A stretch of 64,000 nt of DNA from Solen grandis (lineage: Eukaryota; Mollusca; Bivalvia; Adapedonta; Solenidae), in assembly GCA_021229015.1 (NCBI GenBank), contig CM037777.1, forward strand, positions 57,419,608-57,483,607, written 5' to 3'. The translations under genes were made by a program, and so were the position numbers. Below the pieces are notes generated by a model that ran no database searches, had not been told where the DNA came from, and saw only the letters and a list, made by a program, of their open reading frames with translations. Of this stretch, positions 57,790 to 64,000 are shown piece after piece (position 1 is the stretch's first letter; each line of letters begins with the position of its first letter).

Positions 57790-60572
57790 TAACATTGGGC
57801 TGAGTAACTCAAGTTGAAACAATAATAATTTTTTATGATGTCGAATCAATAAATAATGATGTCACATCATGAAATTGAAACTCTGCTTATGGGTCATTTA
57901 TTTTTCAGGAACTTATCCAGGAAGTTTCTGTTGAAATGGAGTAAGAATTAGTTCCAAATCTCAGTAAGATAAATAAGGTGTTTATAATTGTGCCAATAAT
58001 AGTGTCAACATGCGACCAGGTGCTTGTCAGAGAGAGGCCTTAGATTGTTACGTCTGCCAAAATGTATTTTTCATAATATTTTGCAAGAATAAGATAAATA
58101 TGTTTCAGTGCCAAATAAATTGAAAGCTTTTCATTTGAAGAAATAAAATTTCCCATACGAAGATAGGACAGGTGATGAATTCTTGAAATGAAAGTGCAAA
58201 CATGGTTTTATCCAAATATTAATAAAATATAGATCTAGAGCCAAAATAAATCTTCAACGATGACATAAATATTGGTGGTATATTGTTTATATTTTGCAAC
58301 ATGGCTTCAAGTCTTCTTGTTCAAGCTGAATATTTATCAAGTCTACAGCATGTGAGAAATCATAAATTTGGCAAATTGTTCCAGTTTGTGTTTATTGAAA
58401 TGTTGAAATGTTCAAAATTAAATTATCACCTTTTATAATGCTCAGGCGGGAGTTTGTTAGATCAAATACGAGCAAATGACATTTGAAATGTGTTCCGGAG
58501 TCGTATTTGCTTTCCGTCTTTTTGTCAACATTTAGTGGAACATCTTATTCATAACAAAATGAACAATCTGAGTGACATTCTATTTGGATTTTATTTTTTC
58601 ATTAAAACTTTTATTTACATTTCTTTTGAGTGAATAACGATTAGCAGGTAAATGCTGTTAGGCCATTTTGTAGTCAAGCACTCCCTGTTTGAGTACAATA
58701 ATGAAAAGGGTAGATTTATCAATAAACTTAATTGTACCTGCAAAAGAGAAATTAAGACTGTTAGCTGTTATATTAATATGTCACTGTATTTTTATGATTA
58801 ATTAAATCAAATCCGAACTTTACACATATTTTAATTTAATTACCATTTCCTCAGGATGTTTTTTAATTGAGGCATGTTTGATTAATTTAAGTTCTATTAA
58901 TTCTTCTGATTGAGTACTTAGTTTGCTGAAGTGACCTCAGTGTCAAATTCAGCACTATACAATGTGCTTCTTTTAATACCATGTTCAAAATCAGAAAGAA
59001 AGAGAAAACTTGTTAACAATGAAGTTCAAATTAAGACTTTTTAAAATTCATTATGTGAGTCAGATTATTTCCACCCATAGCTGTGCATATTCATTCTTTC
59101 AAAAAACATCTTATTCAGTTAAAATTCTAATTGCACTCAAAAGCTGTTAAAGACGCTTTTACGCACATTAATTGAGGACTGGACTTTTCGGTGGTGACTA
59201 ACAAAAACAGCTTTGTCTGTGCCTGTCCGATGAAGACGGTTTAGGTACTTGAATACTCTAATTTGGGCACTTAGAAACAAATGGTGTGGAAGCCATGTTT
59301 TGTAGGGGAAAATATGGAAACTGTCACTTGTGAATGGCTCAGTTCTAGCCATAAAGAAAAGAAATGCATGCTGGGTAGGGAGAATTTAGAGTTGCTATGA
59401 CGATATCTTCAAAACTCAGTGAAATAAGAAAATTTGTCAGGTGCAAAAGTTTAGCTGAAGGAAATCTTTCATGGGAAAATCCAAATGAGCTAAATGATGG
59501 TTGGAGACAGTCTCACTGATGTTAAAGGAAACTGTCAATTACTGTGAACTTTCAAGCAATATATTAAAATGATTTATTTGACCACAAGTAGCTCCTTTTA
59601 TTCTAAAGGATTGATGGATAATTTTTTCAGTAATGAAAGAACTGCATGGTTTGAAAAATTTTCTTGAACTATATGGAGAAACTCTTGTCAAATTTTATAT
59701 GTTTATAAGTAAAATATAAGTGAGAGATTGGTTGACATGCAAATTGTAATTTAGTATTTGGATTTCAATGACTACAAAGAAATTGATCTTCCATGGTATC
59801 TCGAATAAATGTTTTAAAAATTCCTTTGAACTATATAGAGTAAAACTTAAGGATTTGTGACAAATTAAGTTTTTCTTTTTTCAGCTAAATATATTAATAA
59901 TATGATTAAATAGTGAAAATTGTCATGATTTTATGAATAAAAGAACTCATTTTTCACGATTTGAAGGTAACACATGTGCCAGTTTCAAATATATTTTAAA
60001 TTGATTCATCATCGTTTGTACAAGTATTCAACTGGGTATGAAAATTTGATGTATAAAGTTGTAATATTAGTCTACTCAGTCCCAAATTGTCATTATTTAT
60101 GTGATTTTGAAGTCACTCGGGCGTTTACAAATGAGGGGAAAAACTCAGATTTTGATCAGCAAAAATTGGGTTTGTAAAACCTGGCGATCAAAGAAGTAAC
60201 AAATAGGTTTATAACTTGTTATCAGGCTGAAGTCATTTTAAGTCAACAGTTTAGAATTGTGTACCTTTTGTGGCCGTCGCATGAAAGGGTCGAAAATGAA
60301 GTAGCTTGACTGTCACCTGAGCTTGTATATAGGATGTATAGGATTCAAATATACATTTTATGAAGATATGGAAGCCCCTTTGTGTCTCTGAATATTTTCT
60401 TCAGTGTTTTTATATTAGTATAGATAATGACGTAATATCTTGATGTAAATACTTGTTTTTTCATCATAATTATTTTATATAAAAATCTCATTAAAACAAG
60501 ACTAGTAATGTCTCATTATGCAAATGTATACATGTATTATCTCTTCATAATGAGTTGGCATCTGACCTTATA
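57790..60572. other. AT-rich DNA without recognisable gene
   Basis: No gene or mobile element recognised. 58260-58560 and 59150-59350 are less AT-rich. Minus-strand frame 59137-59352 is unrecognised. Confidence 0.45.
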
Positions 60573-61723
60573 CAGTCGGCACTCGTTATCTCCAATTTCA
60601 TGGGACCAAAAATAAGACTTCGAGATATCCGTAATTTGACCAATCAGAAATGAGATATTTTTGGCTTGTGAACAAGAAATCTTACCTGTATCATTCTATA
60701 AGTATGGTGTCGATATCTTAATGAAGATGACACATTTTTGTAGGATATATAATTAATAAATCATAATCCATAAGTAGCATATTTTTCTTTATTTATTCAA
60801 TTGCTTCTTTCAATAAATACAGAAAGGTAGACGAAATAAACAAATAGGGTTACAACAATAATATGGATCGAAAACATGCGAACTGCATTCTATAAATAAA
60901 GAGCACTTATATACATGCATAATATTCAAAGCACTTTGCACAACGCTAGATTGCTCAGCGCTCATAGATGGACAAGTAGGTTCTAGAGACATTGTGAGCT
61001 ATGACCTGTGTTTATTCTTCGATGGTATTTTAAAAAAATCTGGCACATTTTGAGCAAAGATTGCCAAGCACAACGGCTTGTGTTTGGCCAGATAATTACC
61101 ATGCAAATATTTCGTCAAAACATAATCTGGTAATTATGTTGTTGTAATGGGGTTTACCGTCGCTGTGAAAGTATTTCAGTCATATAGTGACGTCCAGCTA
61201 ATTGCAGGTGGAGGAAGACCCCAAGTATGCAGAGGTACCCAGGTAGAACCACCCACCTACCGCAAGCCAGTTGGAGGGCTTCCTCACATGAAAAATCCGA
61301 AGTCCCTACCGTGATTTGAACCCACAGCGGCGAGGGGCTGAGAGATTTGTACTCCACGACTGTAACCGCTCGGCCACGGCGGTCCCAATCTGGTAATTAA
61401 TGCAAGCCTAAAATCATGGTTTGTCGTACAGATAGCCCCATGCCAAGCTAGTGTCACAAGTTGACTGATAGGTGTGAAAAATATTGGCGGGCTAATTAGC
61501 ATCTCTGGAATTTGACATAGACAAACAAATATGCATTGTACTAAAGGGCGAGGGTCCAAATTTTCACTTTGAGATAGCAGTAATTTGAAATAAATAAATT
61601 TTGAGACACACAAGTTAATGTATATAGACAAAGAAGGGAAAAGTCTTGACCAAGTCACTTAATTTGACATAGCTGAAATTTCGATATGCGAGAATTGGAG
61701 ATAACGAGTACCAACCGAGTATG
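60573..61723. mobile_element. Non-autonomous pogo/Tigger-like element (~1.15 kb)
   Basis: The left end is CAGTCGGCACTCGTTATCTC then CAATTTCA, and the right end in reverse contains TACTCGTTATCTCCAATTCT. They share the 17-bp ACTCGTTATCTCCAATT. TA lies on both sides (60571-60572, 61724-61725). Subterminal direct repeats are present: GAGATATCCGTAATTTGA near 60620 and GAGATAGCAGTAATTTGA near 61572. No transposase reading frame is visible. About 275 bases of its length belong to a nested SINE with its duplication (61137-61399). CAGT ends with TA flanks fit the pogo branch of Tc1/mariner. Confidence 0.75.
61137..61386 (-). mobile_element. Family A SINE nested in the pogo-like element
   Basis: Complete 250-bp SINE. 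On the minus strand: head GCCGTGGCCGAGCGGTTACA and TGTGGGTTCAAATCACGGTA (class II tRNA-like A and B boxes), then CATGTGAGGAAGCCCTCCAA, TACCTGGGTACCTCTGCATA, GTCTTCCTCCACCTGCAATT, ACTATATGACTGAAATACTT and tail GCGACGGTAAACCCC with an ACAACA end. A perfect 13-bp target duplication AATCTGGTAATTA flanks it (61124-61136 and 61387-61399). A 124-residue minus frame running through this SINE is not a gene. Confidence 0.93.
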
Positions 61724-63061
61724 TAACTCCTGTTTCTTATTATGTGATAATAACTCATATGTATCTCATTTTACCAAGTTAGTCATGATCTCTTTATAAC
61801 AAGTAAGTATCTCTCAGTTGTGAAAACAAGATATGTAGTCATTTTAAGGAGATATTAAGTAATTTTAGCAATTTCTTTTAATCTTAGTGACAACTCTAGG
61901 CTTTCATACAAAGATGAACCACCCCTCTGGTCCTATATGAACGTCCATTGTTATTTATGGAGGTGGGGAATGCTCCTCTTGAAAGAGGGCGAGCTTATAT
62001 TGGTTCTTTGTGAACTTCGATGATAACATCTCGGTGAAAAAAATAAATCTTTGATTTATCATTTTTATCATTCTGATTTGTCCGTGTGGTATCTAATGAA
62101 GACATACACACACAAATCAGTAAACACAGGCATACGCTGACCCTTTAAACAGATCGAGTTGAAAATAACAGAAATGTGTAAATTTTATCTTTAAAGTGAA
62201 GTTCATTTGCACATTGACAAATTTACTTGTATGTTATAAAATGGATATTAATTTTTGTACAGAAAACTGTATAAATAAGATAATATCTTTAACTACAGAT
62301 ATATCTTTTTTAAAGGAATTAATAGTCAGTGGAGATCTCGCCCCTTTATATTCTCAAAAATCATCTAAATATTGGCCATAATAATCAGAAAATGATTGCT
62401 AGCCATATTACAATAAAAGAAAGAAAGAAAAAAGAAGCAGATAGAACAGTTTTGCAGCCAACTTTCAAATCATGCTATTACAATCCATTGTTTAATGAAA
62501 GAAAGGCCAGATCAGACTTAATGTCATTTTCACTTCAGTCAGGTTTTATTTCTCATTATCTTCATGATACTGTGGAATGGAGACTCTCTCAGGCTGATCT
62601 GGATTAATACTGGTTGCTTTGGTCATTTCCATGCTACTGGTAATGAGTTAAATGATGAATGAACTGTGTAATAAAGGCAGATAATTGAATCTTCTGCTTC
62701 TATAGAAACCCAGACACACAGATGGGGACAGAATGACTCTTCATTTTGGAGGTACAATACCAGTTTGAATAATTCATAAGCAACCCCAAATATGTAATTA
62801 CATAACATCCTGGGGAGAAATGACAGGTTTATAGATGTGAGAGATGCCAGTTCTGTTGAGTAAAAATCTTGTTGACTATCAAATATCAAATATCCATCTC
62901 TTCATCTTTTCTCAACAAAAAAAATCCTTGTCAGACACTCTTCTGTAGATATGAGGAAAGTGTATGATTTAGCCTAGATGGATAATAATTGATAATAAAA
63001 AAATAATACAGTGAAAAAGTTAAATACTGTATTTTCTCTAATTAAATGGAGACACTACCAC
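61724..63061. other. AT-rich DNA without recognisable gene
   Basis: 62583-62656 has a relic of the TTAA MITE right half (CTCTCAGGCTGATCTGGATT, TTGCTTTGGTCATT). Nothing else is recognised. Short frames at 62196-62607 and 62623-62889 lack support. Confidence 0.45.
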
Positions 63062-63172
63062 AAAGGGGTCTCTATGACTGAGTGTTTATAGTCGCTGACT
63101 TACTTTAAGTTCGCCCGTCAATGCTGTGGGTTTGACTCCCGCGGTCTGGTCTCTGTGATATTCTTATGTAAG
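63062..63172 (+). repeat. Family A SINE head fragment
   Basis: GGGGTCTCTATGACTGAGTG (A-box region, diverged) and GCTGTGGGTTTGACTCCCGC (B-box region), then TCTGTGATATTCTTATGTAA, matching the head and first body block of family A. The rest is missing. Confidence 0.6.
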
Positions 63173-63200
63173 AAAAACTATTAAATGATTAATTAGGATA

Positions 63201-63404
63201 GTACATCATGGTCCAGAGGTTAAGCTTACAGGATAATGATTATTGATTACCTAGAGGTTGTGTGTTCAAACCTAGTTTGGGGCAAGAATGAGGACCTTCT
63301 TGACCTTCCGAGACACAAAGTACTGCTCCAATCCAGGAATTGTTTCGAGAGATAAGTATTAGTTGTAGAAACTTGTTTACTAATTGGCATAAAAAGAAAT
63401 AAGT
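63201..63404 (+). mobile_element. Family C SINE
   Basis: tRNA-like head CATCATGGTCCAGAGGTTAA and B-box region TTGTGTGTTCAAACCTAG, body TTGACCTTCCGAGACACAAA with GTACTGCTCCAATCCAGGAA, end AACTTGTTTACTAATTGGCA and AAATAAGTT. It is collinear with 33395-33590. Confidence 0.72.
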
Positions 63405-64000
63405 TAAAGCATTCCATATAGGGACAGTATGGTAAATAAGGTAGATTAAAGTTGTTGTTGTTTTTATTGAGAGAGGCTATATATTTCTTTTGTTAAGGTA
63501 AGTAAGTGTTTGCACAGAGCATTTAACTCTGATGCACTGAGCCTAACTTCTCATATGCTGTAAAATAAAATGTTAAAAGCACACATGAAGGAAAATATAC
63601 AATACATATGTTACATATACACATTAACTTGGAAAGCAATTTTATTTTTTTGGAGAATAATGAGAGAGTTTTAGTGTGCGTTTACAACTAAGATGCAGTC
63701 ACTGGAAAGTTTGAAACTCTTTACATGAAATATTTTTATAACCATTACAAAAACTGATTAGCCAGTGATGAGCTTGCATGCTTACCAGTATCAGGTTTCA
63801 TATTATATCCAACTCATTCAGACAGCTCTGGCTGGTATTTCAGAAAATTTCTCAAAAAGAGAATTTTTTTACAACCATAATTTTGAAATTTTGAGGAAAT
63901 GCTCGAGGACCGTACATTATAAATATCATGCATATACTGTATATAAAAAATTACAGTTTTTTATTCCCTATGTTGATAAAAATGGAGTTCCAAATTTTGA

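Noticed and set aside
61284..61658. 124-residue minus-strand ORF, the longest in the window
   Set aside because: It runs through the tRNA-like head of a SINE and the end of a pogo-like element. Composition and position show it is a chance frame.

Overview
The window looks like non-coding nuclear DNA from a marine or freshwater invertebrate, most likely a bivalve mollusc. It is AT-rich, lacks long open reading frames, contains two 100-N scaffold gaps, and is crowded with short interspersed elements of kinds I associate with bivalves: tRNA-headed SINEs with GTTTACCGTCGC-type tails, a 234-bp MITE flanked by TTAA, and a GACA-rich mini-MITE. The species cannot be fixed from the sequence. I found no complete protein-coding gene. 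The best coding candidates are one 78-bp splice-bounded exon at 56275-56352 (+) and an unrecognised, probably decayed ORF at 52907-53137 (-). The window is therefore either intergenic or inside large introns.

Layout. 1-1700: an old dispersed repeat present twice, plus a ~125-bp direct duplication. 2269-2368: gap. 2.9-13.5 kb: a GACA mini-MITE, a TTAA MITE, SINE relics, a decayed ~100-bp tandem repeat and a pogo/Tigger-like MITE. 13.5-28 kb: mostly featureless AT-rich DNA with a second TTAA MITE, a long imperfect inverted repeat (22.5 kb), a MITE broken at its hairpin, trinucleotide blocks and purine tracts. 28244-29870: about 48 copies of a 34-bp satellite. 30-45 kb: dense SINEs, a solo LTR at 34942-35068, a miniature LTR retrotransposon at 36634-37030, a 44-bp minisatellite that grew inside a SINE (41.7-42.5 kb), and more MITEs. 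45-64 kb: a 40-bp minisatellite, an ~840-bp dispersed element, gap 52369-52468, the exon candidate, and a 1.15-kb pogo-like element with a SINE nested in it.

The most notable item is the 397-bp element at 36634-37030. It has two 141-bp LTRs (TG...CA), a primer binding site matching the 3' end of tRNA-Lys(CUU), a polypurine tract, a 4-bp ATAT target duplication and no coding capacity. Each LTR carries a TATA-like box and a tRNA-Ala(TGC)-like sequence with near-consensus A and B boxes. It is a TRIM-type element whose LTR appears to contain an RNA polymerase III promoter, comparable in design to plant Cassandra elements, which carry 5S rRNA sequence. A diverged solo LTR of the same family lies 1.6 kb away with its own 4-bp duplication. 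The elements are heavily nested (TRIM in SINE, SINE in pogo-like element, minisatellite in SINE), which gives a relative chronology.
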